The notes under the pieces: model-generated
Told to the model about the DNA's origin: nothing
The model's input: only the letters and a program-made list of their open reading frames with translations
The model's database searches: none
Assembly (NCBI GenBank): GCA_035607415.1
Contig: DATNAQ010000036.1
Span: 1-64,000 of the forward strand
Direction of reading: 5' to 3'
Length of the DNA stretch: 64,000 nt
DNA from: JAQBQH01 sp035607415
Lineage (GTDB): Bacteria > Myxococcota_A > Polyangia > Palsa-1104
Shown: positions 19,880 to 27,336 of the stretch, one piece after another
How the letters are laid out: each line of letters opens with the position of its first letter
Numbering within the stretch: the stretch's first letter is position 1
Position numbers and translations under genes: made by a program

Positions 19880-20875
19880 CTACATCTTCTGGCCGGTCGG
19901 GCTGACCGTCCAGGTGTCGTCGACGTTGCCGGTCGCCTCGTCGATCTCGTTGACCGTGATGTTGCCGTTCGCCTGCTGTGTGACGACGAGGAGGCCGTAG
20001 CTCCCGGTCGACAGCGGCGCGCCCGCGTTGCCGGAGATGACGTGCTGCGTGTCCTCGTGCCGGTACTCGTGCGTGTGGCCGAGGAACTCGATGGTGAACG
20101 GGTGCGCCTTGACGATGCTCTCCGACGCCGTCACGCCGGTCGGCACTCCTGACGACGTGGTCGACTCGTGGCGCATCACGAACGTGTAGGTCGTCGCGTC
20201 GGCGAGCTGGGTCTCGAGCCAGCTCTGCTGCGTCGAGTCCCACGCGTTGGCCGCGATGAACACGAGCTTGGCCTTGCCGAGCGGCGTGTCGACGTCGATG
20301 CGGTAATAGGGCTTGGTCACGCCCGACGGCACCATCTTCATGAACGCCTGGATGTTGGGCGTCTCGTTCAGGTTGGGGCAGTTCGACGCGGTGGCGCCGG
20401 TGCACTCGTGGTTGCCCATCGTCAGATAGATGGGCCCGGCCGTGTAATTCGCCTTGGCCTGATCGAAGAGGGCGACCTGCGCGGTCACCGCGCTCGCCGT
20501 CGAGGCGAACATGTAGTCGCCGGTGCCGATGGCCAGCTGCGCGCCGTTCGACTGCGCGAGCTTGAAGATGCCGGAGACGACCGTCGACGGATAGCCCGAG
20601 GTGTCGTCGGAGTTCGGCGGACGGCAGTCGCCGAAGACGGCGAGCTTGAGGAGGCCGCCGGTGCCGCCGCCGGTGCCGCTGCCGCCGCCTACGCCGCCGC
20701 TGCCTCCGCCTCCCGCGGAAACGGACATATCCGACGTTCCGCCGGAAGTCCCATTGCCCCCCGATCCACCGGGGTTGTCGCCCTTCCCGCCCGCATCAGG
20801 TGTCACGCTGCCTGCGTCGGGACTGCTGCTGCATCCGACGAGGAGCGCGACGCACAACAGATTCGCGATGCGCAT
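19880..20875 (-). CDS. metallophosphoesterase lipoprotein
   Basis: A 331-aa lipoprotein: signal peptide with lipobox LVGC (Cys 15), then a Gly/Ser-rich linker (about 20-75) that spaces the enzyme from the membrane. The metallophosphoesterase domain has LAVFGDCR, GTGDYMF, MGNHECTG, MRHES and FLGHTHEYRH, the five metal-binding blocks of calcineurin-like phosphatases, although Asp-x-His of block I reads Asp-Cys-Arg. Purple acid phosphatase-like extracellular function is likely. It is convergent with the LysR gene. Confidence 0.87.
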   Translation of the reverse strand: MRIANLLCVALLVGCSSSPDAGSVTPDAGGKGDNPGGSGGNGTSGGTSDMSVSAGGGGSGGVGGGSGTGGGTGGLLKLAVFGDCRPPNSDDTSGYPSTVVSGIFKLAQSNGAQLAIGTGDYMFASTASAVTAQVALFDQAKANYTAGPIYLTMGNHECTGATASNCPNLNETPNIQAFMKMVPSGVTKPYYRIDVDTPLGKAKLVFIAANAWDSTQQSWLETQLADATTYTFVMRHESTTSSGVPTGVTASESIVKAHPFTIEFLGHTHEYRHEDTQHVISGNAGAPLSTGSYGLLVVTQQANGNITVNEIDEATGNVDDTWTVSPTGQKM

Positions 20876-20910
20876 GTCGGTACATGCCGGGCGCGGACGA
20901 TTGCCTTCAC

Positions 20911-20958
20911 GAAAATGTCAGAACTCGTTCGTTTCGCCGTCGCATGTAAGACATTTTC
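20911..20958. promoter_or_regulatory. long-spaced perfect inverted repeat upstream of metallophosphatase
   Basis: GAAAATGTC (20911-20919) and GACATTTTC (20950-20958) form a perfect 9-bp inverted repeat with a 30-bp gap, in an unusually AT-rich patch 36-83 bp before the phosphatase start. Half-site spacing of about four helical turns suggests cooperative regulator binding. The rest of 20876-21056 holds only a weak 5-bp hairpin (21017-21030). Confidence 0.42.
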
Positions 20959-21056
20959 CGATATCGCCGCGTCCCAGTTCTCCTCGTTCTATACGAAAGC
21001 GTGGCGCGACGCCCCGGGGGAGAGATCCCCACCCAGGACTGTTGCAAATAGTCTCG

Positions 21057-22076
21057 CTACTGCGCCGGCGGCGCCGGCGCGGTCGTGCCGCCCGTGCCGC
21101 TGCTCGGCCGCTTCGACGGCGTGACCGGAACGTCGAACAGATCGTCCATCGTCTGCACCCCGTCGCCGCTCGTGGGCTGGCACGGCAGCGTCTGCAGGCC
21201 GAGGATGGTCTGCACCGTCTTCAAGTACGAGCTCGCGTTGTACGGCGTCTGCGACACGAAGCCACGCTTGGCGTGCGGCGAGATCACGATCATCGGCGGA
21301 TCGTCCGACTGCGGAATGCCGCCGCCCTCGTCCCAGGTCAAGAAGATCACGCCGCCCTGGTTGAACGCGTCGGAGGCGAGGATCTTGGGCAGCTCGCGCG
21401 ACAGCCACGCGTCGCCGTCGGCGACGGAGCCGTCGTGCATGTCGTCGATCATGTTGGGCGTGATGAAGACGTACTTGGGCAGCGTGTTGGCCGCGAGGTC
21501 GGCGTCGAGCTGCGAGTAGTCGACCACGTGCGCGTTGCAGCGCTGCGACGTCTGGAAGGCGTGGCCGTCCCAGCCGTTGATGTCGTCGAAGAAGACGAAC
21601 GGATCGTGCTTCGGCTCGTACGGATACTGGCTCGCGAGGCCGCACGGATTGCCCATCGACTCCTCGTACGCCTTCCAGCTCATGCCCGCGAGCTCGAGCT
21701 GATCGGCGATGTGCGAGCTCGAGTCGATGTGGTGCGACGAGGGGCTGTCGTCGTCGAGGACGCCGAAGTTTTCACCGGCGACCATCTCGAGGTAGTTCGG
21801 CTCGCTCGGGTGCACCAGGTTGTCGCGGTAGCCGGAAGCGACCGCGTTCTCGGCGGCGAGCGCGTTGATGTACGGCGCGTCCTTGCTGCCGAGGATGTCC
21901 TTGCGGCTCTTGTTCTCCATCACGATGGTGAACACCGAGCCCTGCCAGTCGGGCGACGGCTGCAGGTCCGTGCCGCCGAGCGCGCTGCAGGTGACGTCGG
22001 CGTTGCCCGAGGTGTTGGCGCAACCGCCGGCGGCGACGAGCGCGAGAAGCGGTGCGAGCGTGTGAATCTTGCGCAT
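21057..22076 (-). CDS. phosphoesterase-family (PF04185) lipoprotein
   Basis: A 339-aa secreted enzyme of the phospholipase C/acid phosphatase phosphoesterase family. A signal peptide ends in a lipobox (VAAGGC, Cys about 17). Family motifs are FTIVMENKSRKDILG (the metal-binding E-N pair), HPSEPNYLEMVAG, HHIDSSSHIADQLELAGMSW, VFITPNMIDDMHDG, FLTWDEGGG and VISPHAKRGF. All are present, so it should be active. It uses the ATG at 22076. The C-terminal tail is Pro/Ala/Gly-rich. It may share the phosphate-scavenging context of the neighbouring phosphatase. Confidence 0.9.
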   Translation of the reverse strand: MRKIHTLAPLLALVAAGGCANTSGNADVTCSALGGTDLQPSPDWQGSVFTIVMENKSRKDILGSKDAPYINALAAENAVASGYRDNLVHPSEPNYLEMVAGENFGVLDDDSPSSHHIDSSSHIADQLELAGMSWKAYEESMGNPCGLASQYPYEPKHDPFVFFDDINGWDGHAFQTSQRCNAHVVDYSQLDADLAANTLPKYVFITPNMIDDMHDGSVADGDAWLSRELPKILASDAFNQGGVIFLTWDEGGGIPQSDDPPMIVISPHAKRGFVSQTPYNASSYLKTVQTILGLQTLPCQPTSGDGVQTMDDLFDVPVTPSKRPSSGTGGTTAPAPPAQ

Positions 22077-22312
22077 GATGTGCAAAGGATTACTGACCCT
22101 GCGCCTCGCGCAACGACGAGCGGGCGCCTGCCGGCCCGACGGCGCGGCGCTTCCTCGAGCATGTCGGACAATGTCGTCTGCGCACGATCGTCGTCGCTGC
22201 GCTGCAAACGATCGGTCGCGACGTGGGGGGCAAACGAGTAGCCACGTCCCGCGAAATTCGCGGGCTTCGTCGACGATCGCGCGCGGCATCGGCATTGCTC
22301 GACGCCCGCGCC

Positions 22313-23470
22313 ATGCGCACGCTCGCGTTGGGTCTCGTCCTCGCCGTCGGCGGTTGCGGCGGCCTCGTGTCAACCAGCGATGACACCGCCGCCGGCAACG
22401 GCGAAGACGTCGCCGCCCTCAGCGACAGCAAGGCGTGCGCGCCGACGACGACCGTCGAGGGCGTCGACCTCGCCGACGGGCAGGGCGCGGTCGATTGGAC
22501 CAAGGTGCGCGCCGCCGGCGTGCGCTTCGGCATCGTCAAGGCCACGCAGGGCACGTACAACACGCAGAGCCGCTTCGCCGCCAACTGGAGCGGCATGAAG
22601 GCGGCGGGCGTCATCCGCGGCGCCTACCACTTCTTCGATCCGACCGAAGACGGCGTGGCGCAGGCCAAGCACTTCGTGGCGGTGATGGGCGCGCTGTCGC
22701 CCGGCGATCTGCCGCCCATGCTCGACATCGAGTGCCCCGACGGCGACAACGCGTGCCTCGGCTGGTCGGGCGGCACCGGCGCGGCGTCGGCGGCGACGAT
22801 CCGCCAGCGCATGACCGACTTCATCAACTACGTGCAGAGCGCGACCGGGCGCATGCCGCTCCTCTACACGTTCGGCTCGTACTTCTCGTCGAACGGCGTG
22901 TCGACGTCGGGCCTGCAGAGCTATCCGCTCAACATCGCCTATCCGACGACGTCGAATTGCTTCAATGTGCCGAGCCCGTGGACCTCGGCGACGATGTGGC
23001 AGTACTCGTGGACCGGCTCGGTGTCGGGCATCTCGGGGCAGGTCGATCGCGATCGCTTCCTCGGCGACATCGACGCGCTGCTCGCGTTCGCCGGCGGCAG
23101 CAGCGGCGGCGGCGGCGGCGGCGGTAGCGGCGGTGGTGGCGGCGGTGGTGGCGGCCCGCCGCCGGCGCCCAACGGCTGCAACTCGGCGACGCTCGCCAAG
23201 AATGTCCCGTCGGGCACCTGCGTGCAGGCGTCGAGCGACGGGCTCTGGTATCACTGCGACAACGGCGCGTGGGTGTCGGGCGAGACCGGCTGCACCACGT
23301 CGTATCCGTGGTGCCAGTCGCCGACGCTGGGCAAGTCAGTGCCGCCGCGCAGCTGCGTGCAGTCGCGCTCGAACAGCGTCTGGTACCAGTGCGACGCCGT
23401 CGGTTGGGACACGCCGGTCGCCGACGGCGCGGGCCCGCTCGGCGCCTGCTCGGCGGAGTACTCGCTGTAG
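22313..23470 (+). CDS. GH25 lysozyme-like lipoprotein with C-terminal Cys repeats
   Basis: A 385-aa lipoprotein starting at ATG 22313 (lipobox AVGGC). The glycoside hydrolase 25 muramidase domain covers about 40-255: GVDLADGQGAVDWTKVRAAG, FGIVKATQGTY, GAYHFFDP, PMLDIE (catalytic Asp and Glu) and MWQYSWTG. A glycine-rich linker follows (about 262-285), then two copies of a 40-residue Cys module (C-x-S-x-T-L-x-K-x-V-P...C-V-Q...W-Y-x-C...W). The module is probably a cell-wall or surface binding unit, by analogy only. It would cleave peptidoglycan, its own or a prey's. The divergent region 22077-22312 shows no clear site. Confidence 0.9.
   Translation: MRTLALGLVLAVGGCGGLVSTSDDTAAGNGEDVAALSDSKACAPTTTVEGVDLADGQGAVDWTKVRAAGVRFGIVKATQGTYNTQSRFAANWSGMKAAGVIRGAYHFFDPTEDGVAQAKHFVAVMGALSPGDLPPMLDIECPDGDNACLGWSGGTGAASAATIRQRMTDFINYVQSATGRMPLLYTFGSYFSSNGVSTSGLQSYPLNIAYPTTSNCFNVPSPWTSATMWQYSWTGSVSGISGQVDRDRFLGDIDALLAFAGGSSGGGGGGGSGGGGGGGGGPPPAPNGCNSATLAKNVPSGTCVQASSDGLWYHCDNGAWVSGETGCTTSYPWCQSPTLGKSVPPRSCVQSRSNSVWYQCDAVGWDTPVADGAGPLGACSAEYSL
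23092..23155 (+). repeat. GGC-rich simple repeat coding for Gly linker
   Basis: Almost pure ggc/ggt triplets encode the poly-Gly linker between the GH25 domain and the Cys modules. It is length-unstable DNA that may vary between strains. Confidence 0.8.
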
Positions 23471-23471
23471 C

Positions 23472-25139
23472 TCAAGGCTTCGCCGTCAGCTCGTTCAGCA
23501 TGACGGCCCCGGGCGCCTTGGGATCGATGGCCAGCGACTGCTTGAACTCGGCGATGGCGTGCGGCCGATCGCCGATGATGAGGTAGGCCCAGGCGAGGCT
23601 GTCCCAGGTGTTCCACGACTTCGGGAAGCGCTCGGTGTTCCAGACGAACAGCGGGATCGACGCGCGCGCGTGCTCGAGGAACAAGAGCAGACAGCCGACG
23701 GCGTTGACCTCGTCTTCATCGATCACCCAGCCGTCGGCGGTGGTGGCCAGGAGGCGCTTGGCGTCGGTGAGCGCCGCGTCGCCGCCGTCGAGGAGCGCGG
23801 CGCGCAGCAGCAGCGACAGGCTCGAGCGTCGCGCCGGCGCGATGGCGAGCGGCGGACGCGGCGCGGCCTTCGGCGCGCGGATCGCCGCCAGCTTGGGCGG
23901 CGTGGCGAGGAGCGCCACCAGGCCGTCGGCGAGGGTGCCGCGCCAACAGACGTACGAGTGGTTCCCGTCGAACTCGTGATACGAGACGTCGTAGCCGCGC
24001 GCCTTCAAGACGTCGCGCAGGTGGCGGTTGGCCGCGAGCATCGTCGTCTCGTGGGCCGGGTTGCCGATCTCGGCCGTGCCGACCTCCATCCAGAAGCGCA
24101 GCGGCAAGCGCGGGCTGGCCACGAAGTCACGCGACGTCTTCTCGGGCTCTTCGTCGCCGGGGCCCCACCAGAACGAGCCCGATTGCGAGAGCACGTTGCC
24201 GAACACCTCCGGATGGCGGAAGCCGACGTACGCCGCCGACAGGCCGCCGAGCGAGATTCCGCTGATCACGCTGCGGCGTGGATCGGAGGTCGCGTGATAG
24301 TGCGCGCGCACCCACGGCACCAGATCGAGCGCGACGAAGTCGGCGAACGGCGCGTTCGGCCTGAGGTCGTTCATGCGGTCGACGTTGCCGATGAGGAGCG
24401 CGACCACGGGCGGGATGCGCTTGGCGGCGATCAGCTCGTCGAGGATGAGCGGCACCGGGATCTGTCCGGTCGCGGTCTCGGCGTCGAACGCGACGAGGAG
24501 CGGATAGGCGGGCCCCTTCGCGTCGTAGCCGGGCGGCGTGTAGACGTAGAGCTGGCGGGGCGGCTTGTGCGGGCCGGTCGACGCCAGCGTGTGGCGCCAG
24601 AGCGCGCCGGCGGCGACACCGGGATGGGCGACGAGCGACGGCTGCTTCGGCGCGTTCGGGAGCTCGAGCACCGACTGGATCGGGTCGTCGATGCGCTTGT
24701 TGAGCGGATCGTGGTGGAAGTGACCGGGCTCGAAGCCGCCATGCGGGTCGGCGTCGACGGCGAAGAAGTAGGTGTAGCGGCCGTCGTCGGGCAGCGAGAG
24801 GCTGGTCGTGAAGATGTTCGAGCCGGGCAGTCGCTCGAGATGAGAGTCGGGCGTGTCGTCGCGTAGCCCGGCGAGCGTGACCCGCTGCGTGGCGGCGGTG
24901 CCGTGCCAGACGAAGGTGACGAGCCGCCGGCCCGGCTCGTGGACGTCTTCGACGAGCGGCGTGCCTTCGGCGGCGAGCTGACGCCAGAAGGCGCTCTCGG
25001 CGCCGGCCTCGTGCGCGGCCAGCTTCTTGGCGAGCGCGGTGACGCGCGGGCTCAGCGGCGGTGGGGCAGGCTGCGCGCGAGCGACGGAGGCGGCGCAGAC
25101 GAGGGCGAGCGCGGCGGCGATCGGCGTTCCTGAGCGCAT
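23472..25139 (-). CDS. Fes-like esterase with TPR-like tail
   Basis: A 555-aa secreted alpha/beta hydrolase with signal peptide (1-22, AQP start). An N-terminal early-set domain (about 40-165, LVTFVWHGTAATQRVTLAG) precedes the esterase domain (about 170-400): YVYTPPGYD, LLVAFDAETATG, VVALLIGNVDR, nucleophile in ISGISLGGLSA and the His in EFDGNHSYVCWRGTLADGL. This is the enterochelin-esterase (Fes) layout, which hydrolyses ferric siderophore or similar esters. A C-terminal helical TPR-like region (about 420-555) is added. Whether it works with the TonB-dependent receptor 2 kb away is open. Confidence 0.9.
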   Translation of the reverse strand: MRSGTPIAAALALVCAASVARAQPAPPPLSPRVTALAKKLAAHEAGAESAFWRQLAAEGTPLVEDVHEPGRRLVTFVWHGTAATQRVTLAGLRDDTPDSHLERLPGSNIFTTSLSLPDDGRYTYFFAVDADPHGGFEPGHFHHDPLNKRIDDPIQSVLELPNAPKQPSLVAHPGVAAGALWRHTLASTGPHKPPRQLYVYTPPGYDAKGPAYPLLVAFDAETATGQIPVPLILDELIAAKRIPPVVALLIGNVDRMNDLRPNAPFADFVALDLVPWVRAHYHATSDPRRSVISGISLGGLSAAYVGFRHPEVFGNVLSQSGSFWWGPGDEEPEKTSRDFVASPRLPLRFWMEVGTAEIGNPAHETTMLAANRHLRDVLKARGYDVSYHEFDGNHSYVCWRGTLADGLVALLATPPKLAAIRAPKAAPRPPLAIAPARRSSLSLLLRAALLDGGDAALTDAKRLLATTADGWVIDEDEVNAVGCLLLFLEHARASIPLFVWNTERFPKSWNTWDSLAWAYLIIGDRPHAIAEFKQSLAIDPKAPGAVMLNELTAKP

Positions 25140-25170
25140 GGCCCAGCGTACCAGCGACGATCGCGGCGGG

Positions 25171-26130
25171 CTACTCGCTGCGGGCGCGCTTGGGACGCGG
25201 CGACGGCGCGCGGTGCGACGGGATCATGCCGGCGATGCGCTCGGGCGGCGCGTTGATCGCGGTCAGCCCGGCGACGCTGCCGCGCTCGGGCGTGCGCAGC
25301 GGCCAATCCGCCATCAGCGGCGCGGGATCCCAATAGACCTCGGGCAGCGCGCTCGACGGGCGCACCGAGAGCGCGAAGTGCAGGTGCGCGCCCGCGCCCG
25401 CCGGCCCGGTGTCGCCGACGAGCCCGATGACGTCGCCGGCTTCGACGTGCGCGCCGACGGCGAGCCGCGACGGCACCGCCGCGAGCCGGAAGTAGTGCGT
25501 GTAGACGGCGCCGCCCCAATGCGCGATGCGCACGTAGATGCCGCCGGGCGCGTCGTCGGCGCTGCGTGCGACCTTGTCGACGACGCCGTCGTGCGCGGCG
25601 TAGACGTGCTCGCCCCACAGCTCGCCGCCGAGGTCGACGCCGCAACGGCCGGCGGTGCGGCAGCGTGCGTTGGCGGTGCGCGCCGCCTCGCCGAAGATCT
25701 CGCGGCAGCTCGAGGGGTGGCGGCGCGCCGGCCCCGGCAGCGGATCGACCCAGCTGGCGTGCGCGAACTCGGTCTGCCATTCCTCGTCGGTGGGCGGCCA
25801 GTGCGGGCCGAACGGCGTCGGCTCCGGCGGCGGCGGTGGCGCGACGGCCGGCGCCGGCGCCGCGGCGACGGTGTGCCGCGCGCGCAGCTGGCGGATCTCG
25901 TGGCGCGCCCAGAGGATCGTGACCACCAGGAGCGACAGCGACAAGAGCCACGCGCTGCGCCGAACGAGCGCCTTGCGCCGCCCGAGGCGCCACAGCTTCA
26001 CGCCGGTGCGCAGGCACGCCTGCGAGCAGTAGCTCCGGCGCACGCGGCCGTCGACGAGCACGCGGCGCGCCTCGTCGAACGGGATCTCGCCGCAGGTCTC
26101 GCACGCGCCGTGCTCGCGCCGTGGGCTCAT
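25171..26130 (-). CDS. zinc-ribbon / M23-like membrane protein B (metal ligand lost)
   Basis: A 319-aa protein in three parts. Residues 8-40 form a small zinc-finger-like module (CETCGE...YCSQAC). A membrane helix follows (about 55-75), and the rest is a LytM/M23 peptidoglycan endopeptidase-like domain outside the membrane. The domain keeps AHDGVVDKV and the HLHF motif, but the first metal ligand is changed: the family HxxxD reads Arg-Cys-Gly-Val-Asp here. It may therefore be an inactive binding or activator paralog. It overlaps the upstream paralog by 4 bp (ATGA) and starts at ATG 26130. Confidence 0.85.
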   Translation of the reverse strand: MSPRREHGACETCGEIPFDEARRVLVDGRVRRSYCSQACLRTGVKLWRLGRRKALVRRSAWLLSLSLLVVTILWARHEIRQLRARHTVAAAPAPAVAPPPPPEPTPFGPHWPPTDEEWQTEFAHASWVDPLPGPARRHPSSCREIFGEAARTANARCRTAGRCGVDLGGELWGEHVYAAHDGVVDKVARSADDAPGGIYVRIAHWGGAVYTHYFRLAAVPSRLAVGAHVEAGDVIGLVGDTGPAGAGAHLHFALSVRPSSALPEVYWDPAPLMADWPLRTPERGSVAGLTAINAPPERIAGMIPSHRAPSPRPKRARSE

Positions 26131-27191
26131 TCGGCGCCCTCCGCCGCCGGCTCGTCCACGACGGGCGCCGCGGGGGCCGCGGCTTCGTCGGCGTCGCGCT
26201 TGGGCGCCGCGTGCGCGTGCTTGCGTTTGACCACCACGTGCCGCGCGGCGGTCAAGGGAGGCGCGCCACCGACGGGCGCGCCACCGAGCGGAACGCCGGG
26301 CGGGCCGGCGGTGCACACCGGCCCGGCGCTGCCGTCGAGCGGGATGCGCAAGGGCCAGAGCGCGATCAGCGGCTCGGGATCGACGTACTGCTCGACCCAA
26401 TCGGCGGCCGGGCGCACCGACACGGTGAAGTGGACGTGCGGCGCCGACTCCTTGACGCCGCTGTCACCGAGGAGACCAATCACGTCGCCCGCCTTGACGC
26501 GCACGCCCGGCTCGACCCAGCGCGGGATGGCGGCGAGGTGGAAGTACTGCGTGAAGACGGTGCCGTTGCGATGCGCGATGCGCACGTAGTGTCCGCCGTG
26601 CTGCTCGTTGGGATCGCGCCGCACGCGATCGACGATGCCGTCGTGCGCGGCGTGCACCTGCTCGCCCCAGATCTCGCCGCCGAGATCGACGCCGCAGTGG
26701 CCCTTGCGGCAATCGATCGGGCGATCGCCGGGACGCTCGGCGCCGAACACGCGCGAGTCGCGCACCGGCATGCGCCGGAACGGCCCCGACAGCGGATGCA
26801 ACCAGGCGTCGTGCGCCAGATCGGCCAGATCGCTCGCCTCGGTCGGCGGCCACTCCGGACCGTAGGGCACGGGCGGCGGCGCCGGCGCGGCGGGCTTCTT
26901 CACCGTCGCCGCCGCGGCGACGGGGCGGCGCAACAGGCGCGGTCCGTCGTGCGGCGTCACGCAGGCGGCGACGAGCGCGCCGACGACGACGGCGATCTTG
27001 GCGTTGCGGCGGCGCACGCGCGATCGCTTCGCCGCGTCGTCGCGCTGCCGCGCGCGCAGGCACTCCTCGGAGCACAGCGTGATCGCGCGGGCGCCGGCCA
27101 TCTGCACGAAGTGATGCGGGCGCAGGGAGCCGTCGCACCACGCGCACGCGCCGCGAACGTCGGTTGCTTCTATGGAGTCGGCGTCGATCAT
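26127..27191 (-). CDS. zinc-ribbon / M23 peptidase membrane protein A
   Basis: A 354-aa tandem paralog of the next gene. It has a zinc-finger-like module (CAWCDG...LCSEEC, about 15-50), a membrane helix (about 65-82) and an M23 endopeptidase domain with intact metal motif HCGVD, AAHDGIVDRV and PHVHF, so it is likely active in cutting peptidoglycan cross-links. A charged, Ala/Pro-rich tail (about 320-354) follows. I chose the ATG at 27191 (MIDADSIEATDV); the 38 codons above it are rich in Arg and have no similarity. The region 27192-27336 upstream shows no convincing promoter. Confidence 0.87.
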   Translation of the reverse strand: MIDADSIEATDVRGACAWCDGSLRPHHFVQMAGARAITLCSEECLRARQRDDAAKRSRVRRRNAKIAVVVGALVAACVTPHDGPRLLRRPVAAAATVKKPAAPAPPPVPYGPEWPPTEASDLADLAHDAWLHPLSGPFRRMPVRDSRVFGAERPGDRPIDCRKGHCGVDLGGEIWGEQVHAAHDGIVDRVRRDPNEQHGGHYVRIAHRNGTVFTQYFHLAAIPRWVEPGVRVKAGDVIGLLGDSGVKESAPHVHFTVSVRPAADWVEQYVDPEPLIALWPLRIPLDGSAGPVCTAGPPGVPLGGAPVGGAPPLTAARHVVVKRKHAHAAPKRDADEAAAPAAPVVDEPAAEGAE

Positions 27192-27336
27192 CAGCGCCCG
27201 GCTCGTCTGATCGCCACGCACGGGCGCGACCGATCGGACCCCAAGAACGTTAGCACGCGCGGGCGCAGCGTCGAGACAAGCTTGCTTGACAGTGCTCGAG
27301 CGCACGATTCCTGCGCGGGGTGATGCGGGCGCGCTG

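Noticed and set aside
27286..27291. Perfect TTGACA -35 on the plus strand
   Set aside because: No plus-strand gene follows for many kilobases and no -10 lies at the right distance; both flanking genes are on the minus strand.
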